Shown in pieces: positions 19,652-30,719 of a DNA stretch of 64,000 nucleotides; the first letter of the stretch is position 1; the number at the start of each line of letters is the position of its first letter. The stretch comes from Pararge aegeria (taxonomy: Eukaryota; Arthropoda; Insecta; Lepidoptera; Nymphalidae): the NCBI RefSeq assembly GCF_905163445.1, contig NC_053205.1, positions 5,541,001-5,605,000 on the forward strand, written 5' to 3'. Under the pieces are notes generated by a model. That model was given only the letters and a program-made list of their open reading frames with translations, was not told the DNA's origin and made no database searches. Position numbers and translations under genes: made by a program.

Positions 19652-22600
19652 CTAATTATCTTCTTCTTCTTCGTCTTCTTCTTCTTCTTGTCGCTCAAAA
19701 ATGTTCGATTCATTGTCATCATCCTCATTATCTGTCATGTTCATCTCCAAACCTTCCAGAATATCGGGATCATATGTATTTTCTTCATCGGGATAACTTG
19801 GATACAGTGAAGCGTTGAGGCAAGCTTGTCCGTTGCACTGGCCGCAAGCTAAAGAACATTGTAGCCCTGATTTTCTGCATCCACAGCGGGAACCACAACC
19901 ATTTTTGCAATTGCAAAATATTACGTTTAGTAGTTCGGCTGGTGCTGGAGGTAATAACGTTCGTATGGGCTCCAGGATTTCATTTTCAAGCATCCAGCCC
20001 CATTCTTGAGGTTCTAAGTCCTTCCCTAACCACGTTTGAATCTGGTAGTAGACACGTTTTATGTGTTGATGAGCTGCTACACTTGTTGGTGGAAGTGTTG
20101 ACAGTTGTACAGGTTTATTTAGTTTTGTAAATTTGATGAATTGCGTGTAGCGGAAATGATCAATGTTGTCCTCAGATTTTGGAGCATTATATAATGCCAA
20201 CAAGATGCGCACTCCATTTTCTAATAATGTTTGTTTTGGGCAGTTTTCTTGTTGAAATACTTCCACCAGTTTATCTAAATCAGGAATTTTTTCCAATGCT
20301 CTAGTAACAGTTTTTTTTCCTTTTTTAAATAGCGCAGAAGTCGTGTCACAGCCACTGAATGCGTGTAAAAATAAAATGTGCTTTTTAGTACGAGGATATT
20401 GGTCAAAACTTTTAGTAGAATATATTTGTGTTTTGACATTGCCTTTGCCAACTTTTTTCAAATAAATTTCCTGATGATGTGACTGAGTACGTCCAATTAA
20501 AATAACGAGCAAATCGATATCTTCTCCTATGATGACAGCAGTCTTTTGATGTTCTGATAAGGCAATAGCTGTGTCTATTAGACCGATCAGAGTCTGTGTG
20601 TTATTAGACCGATGTGATAAAAAATTTTCTTGACTGATTGGCACAACCATTGTTTCGTCAAAACAAACTTCATATGATTTTGAAAGTGCAGCAGTTCTTC
20701 TTCGTTGTTCCAGTGCTTTAATATTTTTACTATAGTCCGAATATCCGTCAAATACAACAACAATTGCTGAGCCATAATGTGTTTGTAAATATTTAATGTA
20801 CTTATTTAAAATAATAGAGAAAGTATCGTCTTTGCTCCATACGACGCGATGCAGAAGAAATCCACCATCGATGATGTATGTTACATTATTTTCATCAAGA
20901 TCGATAACGACAGGCATCATATTGTCATATAATGTTGCTTTCGTGGTTTTTCTCATGCCATTACTATCAAATAAAGATGTCGGATACGGGCTTAGTTCAT
21001 ACTGAAGATATTCTTGTAAATTACTTTCAAATTTTTTGCTTACAGTTATTCTCTGGAAAAGTAACATTGGATCTATAGAAACTTTACAATCAATTATTTT
21101 GACAGATTTGTTAATGGCTGAAAGCGGTAAAACCTTATCGACGCGTTTTAACTTTATTTCGTTGAAGTTCAAACCAGTTATCTTTACCATAGATTGCAAT
21201 CCGATTTCATGGGCTCGGTGACAATTAATTTGGTCATTTCCAACGATTCCTGAAGCTAAGGATACCAACTGATTCGTATTTGGAAAGGGATTATGAAGCG
21301 TAAACCAACCAACCAGTTCATTTACATCAGTATCATCCCTTTTTATTCGTGAATCTCTAGCATCAACATGTTGGTCCACAGAATCTAAAGAAATGCTACA
21401 AAACCGTTCAATTTCTTCACAAATTGTATTCGTGGCATACATAGCATATACCCACTTACATAGAACACTTTCTTGTGTACTTCGGCATCGAGATACTCCT
21501 CCTTCTGTCTTCATAGATTTCATCAGACTTTGCTCGATTACCATGTCTGTCCATGTACCAGAATTGAATTTTTCTGTTCGTTTTACAGTAAAGAATCCGT
21601 TTTTAAAGTTCTCAAAAGCCTGTTGATCCATTGTCTCCTCAAGTTTTAACATATCTTGAAGATACAAATGAGCTGATTTCGCATATAGGAAATGACCACC
21701 AGCATGAAAATAGGGCAGCATTTTTCGCACTGCATCCAAATGTTCTTGAAAAAGTCCCAGCCTTTCAGCGCGAATGAAATCTAGGGCTATTGATACCATT
21801 TCAAAATATTGCACCCATAACTGTGCCGTGGGACCTCGAGCTTTTAATTCTTTTAGTTTATCCTGAAATTGATCAATTAACGAGTTGGAGCTGCTCGTAC
21901 ATCCTTCAACATCTTCGTAGGAAACATCGCGACTAGTTATCTGTTCAATTAACTCATCTAACACACAATTTTCAATTTTCATCTCTTCAAAAATCTTTAT
22001 TGATAATGCAAGTCGTAATAATATATGGCCTCTGATACTTCTTGCATAAGCGTGACCATTCAACATTTTGTCGACCGAATTTGTAGCATATATTTTACTT
22101 AAAGCTTCCTTGAGACCACTACCGTCCATTACATGTCCTATGCATCCAAGAAAAGACATGAGCATATGAAATCCTCCAAGTTTGACAACTGTTTTAGAAG
22201 TCTGAGTTTGCATCTGACGCAGCAACCATTTCACGTGCTTTTGAGTACAGGGGCTGATCAAATGCACGTTTTTTGTTGATGTGACTTGGCAATATTTATA
22301 GCACTATGTAAAGTTGTATAAATTGTGTCTAAATTACTGGCAGGATGATCAATGAAAGGTAGAAATATATCCTGAGAAGTTGAAAAATTTTGATTATTTT
22401 TCGTAAGTTGTTGAAGATAGCCATTCCACCCTGGCAACGGTGAAAGATTCTTCCATTTTCCGTATAACCACAACAAATCAACTGCATTAAATTTTTTTTC
22501 AATCAGTACTTGATCATCATGTAGATTTTGGACTTGAATCTTGCTGTACCCAGGTACAACTGGCTTTTCATATGCTAAAAGAGATACATGTGATATTGCT

Positions 22601-24016
22601 GCTAACTCTTTTGCACTCGGTTTAGTTGTACATTTTTTTATGCGATCATCATAAATTACAGCATCTTTCGGAGTAATTATTTTTATCATTCCCATAACGT
22701 GAAGAGTATTATTACCGTCAAGAGTACTGACATTAATATCTGCATTGTCTCCAACATATTGTACCAACGCACCAGACTCTGATGGTAAAATACGAGGTTG
22801 TGGATGGTAAACTGATGAAACTTCATACTGTATGGTATTACTATATGATGCAGCAAATCCTAAAGATGATAAAACATCCAACAATTTTTTAGACCCATAT
22901 CTTCTGTGAAGAAATACGGAAAGGCCCAACAGTAGCTGTGATGAAAATGAACGTTCTCGTATCGAAGCCATTATTGCGTGGCTAATAGATGTGCATTTCG
23001 TTTTTAAATGATCTACTTGTCCTTTTCTATTTTTTAATATCATTTCTTCCAAAAAATGTGATAATGTTTTTGGTATTTCTTCATTAATACAATCTAGCAT
23101 TTTATTCGGAGGTGGATACGTTTTTGTTTCAACTACAGATGATCTGATGTCTTCCCTAATAATAGCCGCAGCAGCTTCTACAATCCGTAGACGTTCTTCT
23201 ACAGGAGTACTTTTTTTATTTTCGTACCAAGCTTTTGATAATACGTTAAGCTGTGTATCACGGAAAGATATAATTGTAAATGATCCAATTTTTTTTGTGA
23301 TTATTATATCAGTTAAATACTTTTGTTGTAATTTTGTAATAATTGTCTTATCGTCAGGTATGTATTCCGTAGGGGCATCTTTAAGTTCTTTCAAAGTAAA
23401 TTGAGAATCTTCATTATTTTCTATATAATAAAAAATCTCCTTCATTGCTTGAGTGACTTGATCATCTTGGCGAGGCTTTTTATCTGCAGATGGTACTCGG
23501 GTTAAAAAGTTGGTATAGCAAATAGTATGATACTTTGCTTCAGCAGCGATCAAATCATACTCGTAATATATACGTTCCTTTACTAATTCTCCTAAGGAAT
23601 CGTTTCGTTCTTCTGCTCTCTTAATTACGTTGTCTTTGAATGCAAGAGTACTTACATTACTTATTGTCCGTCTATACTTTAATTTTTTTTTCTTTTCTGC
23701 TATTTCATCAGCTTCTTGGCCACAAAATAAGCATAACTTTCCAAAATCAAAGACTTCATTTCGTTTTTTACGAGGTGCACTTGACGTTGAAGGTTCACTC
23801 TCATCTGTGCGTCGTTTTGATGCAATAATAACATTTTTACTCGTGTACACTTTTCGACACTCGGAATGCACATTTACAGAACTTAAAGTATTTAAATAGT
23901 CTATATGTCCATCATTTCTTTCAATACTTGCAGTTTTTAAAGTTTGTAAACCACGTACGACATTCACAGAAACACCTTCTGAAAGTTTCTTATCACATAT
24001 AAAACACAAATCAGCC
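19652..24016 (-). pseudogene. Academ transposase: Cys-rich domain plus XPG-like nuclease
   Basis: Start chosen at 24016 (MADLCFICDKKLSEG). N-terminal part to 22258 has C-x2-C pairs (CFICDKK, CLFCGQEAD) and YHTICYTNF. After two frameshifts within about 80 bp near 22260-22190 (text around DQPLYSKAREMVAAS) the second ORF (to 19652) continues LGGFHMLMSFLGCIG, then IDGGFLLHRVVW, VVVFDGYSDYSKN, GEDIDLLVILIGR and FLHAFSGCDTTSALFKKGKK, the acidic blocks of the XPG/FEN-like nuclease that defines Academ, and a C-terminal Cys cluster (FCNCKNGCGSRCGCRKSG) plus a Glu-rich tail. Without the frameshifts it would exceed 1,450 residues. The frameshifts make this copy defective as assembled; sequencing error cannot be excluded. 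Confidence 0.85.
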
Positions 24017-24231
24017 ATAGCTCTTAAAACCGTACGTCTGTAGTTGCAACGGTACAATTTGAAACTAACGAATAATCTTGACTCATACAAAGTGGAGAGA
24101 GTGGCCTTGAATACTATAGAACATCTGTCCCGGCAATGAATAGAAAAGGGCATAGGGTAGGGACAAGTATTTCCAGGTATATAAGTATTGAGAAATTTAC
24201 GCGTTTTAAAGAAAAGATATATAATGTCGTG

Positions 24232-24788
24232 TTAACTTAAAATAAAACTAAAATATATAATCCAGAATTAATAATATTTTATACTTAAATAGTTAAATAT
24301 GAATAATTATATATAAATAATCAAGTTACTTACTTTAATTAAATATAAATAATTAATAGTTAGTACATAAATAATAGGCATTGTTTAATAATTATAATTT
24401 CCAAGTAAATAATTGACTTTATAACGTACTGATAACCACGCTTGACCTTGCATTAGGCCGTATATGACTGTACGATGTGCACTTCGCGCTCTACCTTCAA
24501 AACGGTTGGTCGTATGAAAAAAAAGTTTAAACAAAAGTTGTAGGGAATTTTATAGCCTACAACTTTTATAATAAATGCAAATCTCATTCAACCGATAGGA
24601 AGCCAGATATTCGCGAAAAACCGATTTTTGTGACCTTTGACCTTGAATATCTTAAGACGCGGACACGATAACGATTGTGACTTTTGAGACAACATTTAGA
24701 ATGACAAAACAAAGGTTCATACCAATTTGCAGCTTATTATCTTTCATTCCGAGGTTGACCCCTTTTTTTACCTAATATGACTGGGCTA
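24232..24788. repeat. Academ right terminal inverted repeat
   Basis: Partner of 18959-19514, in inverted orientation. Ends ...GACTGGGCTA, followed by the TGA duplication and element C sequence (TGGACATTGC subterminal motif). Confidence 0.9.
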
Positions 24789-25004
24789 TGATGGACATTG
24801 CTTATTTTGAAACATACCTATTTTATGTACTACGCCTGGTTAGTATTGATACTTTGAATAGCAAAGACTATAATCCTTACATCATTTTATAAATTGAAGT
24901 CCAGTAATTGAAGAAAATTGGCGGTACTTTTATTTAAAAATAAAAAATAAATTATATACTCAATGTTTAATTAATTTAAAAAAGTATATTAAAAAAATAT
25001 CAAA

Positions 25005-26759
25005 TTAAATTATTAATGATGGTAGCTCCTCTTGGACTTGGCACATCGATTCTTCAGGGTTATCGTCTTCTCCGTCGTCACCAACATTATGACGTAAAGG
25101 AATGTCGTGTGGCAGTACTCGAGCAAAATATCCTAAGGTATCTAAACTGCGCCAATCATCGCCGTAATGAGTTTTAAGTAATTGGCCGACGTCTCTCAGT
25201 TTTAACTGTTTTATTGAGACTCCTTGTGTCATTACAGTCGGTGCAATCATTGCAGAGGTTTTTTTTTTTTTTTTACAAATACTTTTATACTGCCCTAAGT
25301 CTTGTCGATAGTGCAATTCACCTCGAAGGCCCACCATGTCACTACATCTGCTGCTTCTTTTTAGATAGAATCTTTTGCATTTAGCAAAAGGTACATGCCA
25401 CTTACCAACATTTAAAAATATGTCTTTTAACGTGCTTTTCCAGTCGAAGATTTGACATGTTGTTGCTACGTTAATAACCGTTGCATGTTGACTTACTACA
25501 TCTATGTATTCACTAGGATTTATAATATTTTCCCTTTTTCGCAGTTGCTTTTCAATGTGGGCAAAGACTCGATCAGCGGAAAGAAATGAGTGACCCACTA
25601 CAGGGAATACTATTTCTATAATTTTAATTTGCGTTGGTGCATGATGGACTAACCATTTCGAAAGCATAGCTATTAATATAGAGTTTTTATTCTGTCCGGC
25701 GCATCCATCAGCCATAAACCGAAGTTAATTACATTCAGGTGTAAATTCAGTATTACAAAGTCGATGAAAAACTGCAGATGAAATTAGATTTGAATCCTTT
25801 GCATATTCATCTTCGGTCCAGCAGTAACTGAATATATTTTGCCTCGTCAATGATGATTTTGAACTGCCTTCTACTATTGTGAAATTAAAAAAATAAAGTT
25901 GTCTTGAGTAATAGGTACTCTGATCAGGAATTTTAGGCAATACCATATTTTTTTGGCAGTCAAAGGATATTATTTTTATTGAAGGGTCTTCTGTTTTCAA
26001 CATATCAAAAAATGCCTTTGCACGTCTCTTGTGGACTGTTTTTTCAATCATCAACTGACTTTTATCAGGCTCTTTCGTGACTTTTAATTTTTCCGTCAAC
26101 TGCAAACAAATTGAACATACATCAACACGTGGTGACCCAAATCCTAAATTGAAACATGTATTAATTATGTTTCGGAAATATAAGGCCTTTACTTTGAGAT
26201 GTTCGGCTATCTGGTAATTATACATTTTAGCCATTTTATTTATGCTCAATTCTGACTGCAAATACATTCGCTTAGAATTGCCTCTGCAATAGTAAGCTTC
26301 AGTGCATTTAAATTTCTTAATGAATGAAATTACATTTTGTTTCTTATCTTCGTATTTATGTGACTTATGGTCACTACCACGGTTTTCCTTTGGGAATTTG
26401 CCTTCTAAATAATAATTCTTTACCACATTTTCTATCCGATACCTTTTGATGTGCAATATTTGTAAAAAAGCTTTTTGGCAAACAAATATCATCTTTTTTT
26501 GAGATCTACAGTAAATCCTGTACATTCTTTGCATAGCTCTGGTATTGTAATGCTTAGTATTAGACCGAGGACGACGACGTTTTGTTTGCACAGCTATAAC
26601 ATGTTTTAATATGAACATATCTTGTTTTACTTTGTCCTTTACGGCATAAAAAGATTCATGAAAAGATTGTAAGTCATTCATACTAATTTCAGAGCATTGC
26701 AGCTTTTTGTCTTTATGTGAACATGTCGGCTTAACAGGTAAGTCTTTTGGAGCGTATCT
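25005..26759 (-). pseudogene. Element C transposase-like gene, exon 2 (DUF7869-like), one stop codon
   Basis: Exon 2 opens after TTCCAG at 26760 with YAPKDLPVKPTCSHKDKK. Blocks in order: basic region with RRRPRSNTKHYNTRAMQR, FGSPRVDVCSICLQL (Cys pair), KIISFDCQKN, DQSTYYSRQLYFFNFTI, YCWTEDEYAKD, MADGCAGQNKN, FPVVGHSFLSADRVFAHIE, WHVPFAKCKRFYLKR, and a tail with GDDWRSLDTLGY. A single in-frame TAA at 25725-25727 interrupts it just before the DGCAGQNKN block; otherwise the frame is open to 25005. From DGC to the Asp after GHSFLSA is 45 residues. The three conserved acidic positions would suit an RNase H-like transposase; this is inference. Best-preserved family member in the window. Confidence 0.75.
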
Positions 26760-26831
26760 GGAACAGCAAAATTTCAGATCTGTACTCATTTAGTTTGTTT
26801 AATATTTTTACCTGCTACGTACGGTGATACG

Positions 26832-27461
26832 TAGGGCTCGGATAAATATGTATTAAAAAATTCAAAATATGTACATATAATATGGACCAAAAAATGTAAA
26901 ATATGGAAAAAATATGGAGTATAAAATAAGAATATCTTCCATATTAAACATTGTTATTTGTGAAAAATTACTAGGTAACAGTTACATTAAAAAAAATTAA
27001 AAAGATAGCGAAATCTTTAGGTAATTCAAATAAAAAAATTATTTTTTATTAATTTTCCACTAAATCTGTCTTATTAAATTGATTGCAATACACAATTACA
27101 TGCTTTTTTAAATTATCGAAATGAAAACTCTGTTGATTTTTTCTAAATATACAACAAATATTACGCGAGAAAAATGAAACACGAGCGGTCGTGTGATGGC
27201 GAGAATGCAAACACGTAAAATTATATTAATTTTTGTGAACTAACTCATGTTCTATGATATAAAAATCGAAAATATGGATGAATATGGATGAAAATATCGA
27301 GAATATGGACTTAACCATGAAATATGGGAAAATATGGGAAAATATGGAAAATAAAAATTAGTTTTTCACAATCTATATATGATAATCGATGTAGAAAACA
27401 CATTTGAGACCAAAAATAGTGTAAATTAAAAATATGTATTTACATATTAATCCGAGTCCTA
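26832..27461. mobile_element. hAT-type MITE (630 bp)
   Basis: Imperfect terminal inverted repeats: left TAGGGCTCGGATAAATATG, right (reverse complement) TAGGACTCGGATTAATATG. An 8-bp direct repeat GTGATACG flanks it at 26824-26831 and 27462-27469, the duplication size of hAT elements. It has no coding capacity; the interior is rich in AATATGG and AAAATATGG repeats at both ends. It sits in the intron between exons 1 and 2 of the element C gene. Confidence 0.85.
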
Positions 27462-27949
27462 GTGATACGGTATTATTAGGTAGGTACAAATTTATTGTCT
27501 CTGAGAAATTTTTAGAGTCGCATACAAATGTATTTACTGTTTCATTATGCTTCGATGGCAAACTAAATTTAAAATACGAACAATGACGATTGGCTTCATA
27601 GTATACTATACTATACTAATACTCAGAATATAATACAATATCTACGTTTAGTAAATTGTGATAGGCGATTTGTGTAAATGTAATTAATTTCGGTGTTGAA
27701 ACAATGAACTTTGGCCAAAGAAGACTTTGATTTTATTCGCAAAGATATTTTAATAGTCTATAAATAAAATATAAATAATCATAAATGAACTGTATCATAA
27801 AAAAAAATGCAAATTTTATGTTTAAATGGGGTGAAAATTTTATTTTTGTATATAAATTGTACAATAAAGGACGATCTAAAGTCATTATAAACTGAGTTTG
27901 AAAACTTTAAAAACAAAGTATCAAAACTATCTAATTGTGATTTACTCAC

Positions 27950-28045
27950 CGGTCATTATTGGTCTTGTTTTTTTTCCAATTTGCACTATCAACTCGGTGT
28001 TTTCGAGCATCTTTATTATCCACCACTTGGGGATAACATTCCATA
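27950..28045 (-). CDS. Element C transposase-like gene, exon 1
   Basis: ATG at 28045-28043 opens a 32-codon exon (MECYPQVVDNKDARKHRVD ... NWKKNKTNNDR) ending at 27950 with the donor GTGAGT. It parallels exon 1 of element B (MDNLVRPCSPRQSRKRKSD ... NWKRNVAKRER), with the shared NWK core, which supports both gene models. The next exon is 26759-25005, across an intron of about 1.2 kb that holds the MITE. Confidence 0.6.
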
Positions 28046-28386
28046 GTTACTTTATTTATAAAAATTATAGCCTACAAATCTGTTTTAACACATCAACAAC
28101 GAATTAAACGAGAGCACTCCAAACAGCAAATACCATATTCCGCCATGTTGTTTACGCGACCGTGATTGGTTGTGATGGACAATGCTTGTTCAGATACATA
28201 CACAAGTGGACAATGCTGTTTTTGTAGCAAACATCGATTTTTAAATGTGAATTTCTATGAGACATTGCGGTTTTAGTTCCCTATTGAATAAATAGATGTT
28301 TTATTTTTTCACTGGAGATTCATATGCCATAGACAACACAATTTCAGTTTTTTATGGACATTGCGGTTTTTGATTCTAGTAGACTT
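28046..28386. promoter_or_regulatory. Element C right arm with repeated GGACATTGC motifs
   Basis: Between the gene start and the right inverted repeat, the motif (T)GGACA(A/T)TGC followed by T/G-rich text recurs at about 28172, 28201, 28258 (variant GAGACATTGCGG) and 28346 (within the TIR); one more copy is at 24792 near the left end. The arrangement parallels GGAGACTGCC in element B and suggests transposase-binding sites. Confidence 0.5.
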
Positions 28387-28776
28387 TTCTGTCTTATGCC
28401 ATTCATCTGAAGTCTGTGTGTACTCAGATATCATTTGCCTTTGATACATGTCATACTTTACTGCCAGTGAACGTAAAGAAGTCTGTAATCTGGCTATTTG
28501 TGCTTCTAGGATTTGTGTGTCAGATTCATAACTTAATCTATTACTTTCTAACTGTGAACTATACATTTTAATCTCATTCAATAATTCTAAACGTTTTTTC
28601 TTTGGTTTCAGAGATTTAACAGAATTTTTATGTACTTTTAACAGTTTCTGTGTTTTTTTAATATATCGGTTAACTTTGATATACCTTTTTAGTTTCCTAC
28701 TGCTGCAGGGATTGACTACTGTATCTGATTTAACTATCAATAAATTAGAGAAGTTGGTATTAGCAGTAGACATGTC
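28387..28776 (-). pseudogene. CR1-like LINE ORF1, N-terminal coiled-coil part
   Basis: Minus-strand open text from 28773 (MSTANTNFSNLLIVKS) through KKTQKLLKVHKNSVKSLKP, LLNEIKMYSSQLESNRLSYE and QIARLQTSLRSLAVKYDMY to SDEWHKTEK at the edge of element C. Heptad-like spacing of Leu/Ile/Tyr over about 70 residues indicates a coiled coil, usual in CR1-type ORF1 proteins. It continues in frame with 18729 after removal of element C. At 28777 it abuts a piggyBac frame, so the LINE copy starts here. Confidence 0.6.
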
Positions 28777-29575
28777 AAAATCTTGATACCATATTTATTA
28801 GGCTTATTCGATATATATATATACATTCGAAACGGACAGCTACCTCGGAACCCGACTAATTGTTCATCTATTGTCAGATAAGAACTGGGTGTGTACCATT
28901 TTTTACAATTTTCAATAAACATTTCCCAGAGTTCTCTTATTGGTGCGAACTTATCCGATTCTCTTCTTTCTTGTCTGGTAGCACGATTGTCGAACCGACA
29001 GCATCGTAAAATCAAATCTCTCAGCATGAGTATACACGCCTTGAAAACGCTGCCACTTCGTTTGGTGTTAAATAAAATTCTCGTAGGTAAGTGGTTACTT
29101 TTTATAGCAGCTGATTGAAGACCGAGCCACGCTTTCATTTCAGTAGCTGAGGTAGATGAATCAGTATGACATAATTCTTTATACTTTTCCCTTTTCAAAT
29201 CAATTTCAGCATTCGTGTGGATTACAATCTGGTCAATCATTTCATCAGAAATAAACAAATGAAATAATGGAATCTGATCTACATGATCTCTCGCTTCATT
29301 TACAGGACCTGGTAAAATGTATAACGTTTCGAGCTGATGCACGAGTAGCCGAGCTGCGTGGAGTGGCTGCCCATTTGTGTTTATTTTTCCCATACATGTA
29401 GGCTCTACCTGGATGTATTACCGGGTTTTCAAGTGAACACTCCGGTAGATGTGGCTGCAATCGCTCGGGAGAGTCGTCATCAGAGTCAAAAATCATATTT
29501 CTGTTTCGGTTACCTCTAACAATGTTCAGCTCCTCATCAGAAGAGACCAAAGATTCTGCAGACATCTTGCTCTAA
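28777..29575 (-). pseudogene. piggyBac transposase, N-terminal half
   Basis: Starts MSAESLVSSDEELNIVRGN near 29565 with an acidic N-terminus, then (after a frameshift near 29310) DHVDQIPLFHLFISDEMID, IVIHTNAEIDLKREKYK, MKAWLGLQSAAIKSNHLP, TPSSYLTIDEQLVGFRGSC and NKPNKYGIKI. These are standard piggyBac blocks, including the first catalytic Asp (TIDEQL). The frame is cut after YGIKILTC at 28777 where CR1 sequence begins. The catalytic remainder is not next to it. Confidence 0.8.
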
Positions 29576-29639
29576 GATGTCTGCATAAACCGCGGGAACC
29601 GTGTCGCCTGTGAGATTATTGGTGTTACTAGTATTTCAA

Positions 29640-30530
29640 AAGTTGTAGTGGTAACCACAACTTCAGGGAAATGCTTTCTGTTTTTTCTGAAAGTGCCAAT
29701 CAGATGTGTTTCCTTTTTTAAGAGTTTTCTGGCTAAGCCTACGGTTGTGTACCAGTTATCAGTCCAGGCAAAGGTTCATTTTAACTTTTTGATGTTCATG
29801 CTGTTTACCAGCGTAAATAAGTATCCTGTATGTAAATCCATTAGGGTACACAGTTTAAACAGTTTGTTGCCGTACTTATTTAGTTTTTGCTTAATATTTT
29901 GACGGAATACCAAATGACCTCAAAAAGGAATACTCCCACCAATACATATAATTTCTCTTGAAATTTGTCATTCATCACATCTTACAAGTGACGCGGTGAA
30001 GTCGGTCCGATTTATTGTTTTATTGTATTTGCAAGAGGAGATCGTATCTATTTCTAGACATTACAGTTCCTGGGAAGTTTTGGCCCATAATCTCATCCTT
30101 GGAACAATAATTAGCTATTTTTGGTAGCTTCACCAAATCCTTCTACAAACTCGAGCAGAAAAATGATTTATTTCGACGAGGTCAGTTTTCAGAGGACCAT
30201 GAACGAATTCTTGCATTTTATATAGATGTCGTGCGAGTTATAATTTATTAATAGTACATTTAACAATATGTTCTAAAATACTATCTGTCACTAAAAGTGC
30301 ATTAAAATCAGCTGCAGATTTGTTGAACATTGACGTGCGGATAAAAGCTGGTATGCCACAACATTCTGTGAAGGGAATAATATTGTGCTAATTACCTTTG
30401 GGCGTTGGCCACTTAGACGATGAACTTGTTTCTAAGTCTTGGATGGCGCGTACAATTTCAGCATCACTACCTCTACTTGATGACGGAATCCGGAGGCGCT
30501 TCGAATATCTCGATCGGGAGGATTGCTTAG
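29640..30530 (-). pseudogene. piggyBac relic, PGBD4-like type
   Basis: Minus-strand text in order: RLRIPSSSRGSDAEIVRAI, KWPTPKGN ... HNIIPFTE, FNKSAADFNALLVTDSILEH (N-terminal region), a decayed stretch, NKLFKLCTPNGFTYRILIY, and TDNWYTTVGLARKLLKKETH followed by IGTFRKNRKHFPE (second catalytic Asp block). Many stops and frameshifts. It is a different lineage from the piggyBac directly downstream, judging by the KLFKLCT versus KYGIKI blocks. Confidence 0.65.
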
Positions 30531-30719
30531 GTTCGGGGTTTAGGTTATCGTCGTAGATAAAGTACCCTGGGAAACAAGGGTGCGGGCTTAAGATGAGTTT
30601 CGCAGAAGAGCCTACGTCGAGCTCATCGATGATGTGACGCATAATAGCGGTATTCTTAGTCAATCCGTATTTAGTCAGGAAGCATGCTTTTTGGTCGCAA
30701 GTCTGAATATCTGCAGAGC

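Larger units (their letters stand above)
18959..24788 (-). mobile_element. Academ transposon with long TIRs
   Basis: A 5,830-bp element bounded by inverted repeats of about 556 bp (18959-19514 and 24232-24788) that are near identical by eye apart from a few differences near the outer end (a CTTTCA versus poly-A/G block around 18975 and 24765) and single substitutions. The outermost bases are TAGCCCAGTCATATTAGG. A 3-bp duplication TGA flanks it (18956-18958, 24789-24791); Academ elements are known for 3-4 bp duplications. Inside is one minus-strand gene encoding a Cys-rich N-terminus and an XPG-like nuclease, as expected of Academ. Confidence 0.85.
18730..28386 (-). mobile_element. Element C: TIR transposon of the DxCGGQNKN (DUF7869-like) family
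   Basis: Ends are inverted repeats: positions 18731-18760 and the reverse complement of 28356-28385 are identical by eye, beginning AGTCTACTAGAATC and running into CGCAATGTCCATA. Flanks carry TTCT at 18726-18729 and 28387-28390 (a 5-6 bp reading CAGAA/CAGAAM on the minus strand is also possible). Removing the element joins the LINE ORF1 text ...EWHKTE to QPSGKLTSLS in frame. Total 9,657 bp, of which an Academ insertion (18959-24788) and a MITE (26832-27461) account for about 6.5 kb; the element proper is about 3.2 kb and carries one two-exon gene. Confidence 0.8.

Noticed and set aside
28309..28773. Coiled-coil ORF as a separate host gene
   Set aside because: It is continuous in frame with the CR1-like ORF1 remainder at 18729 after removal of element C, so it is LINE ORF1.
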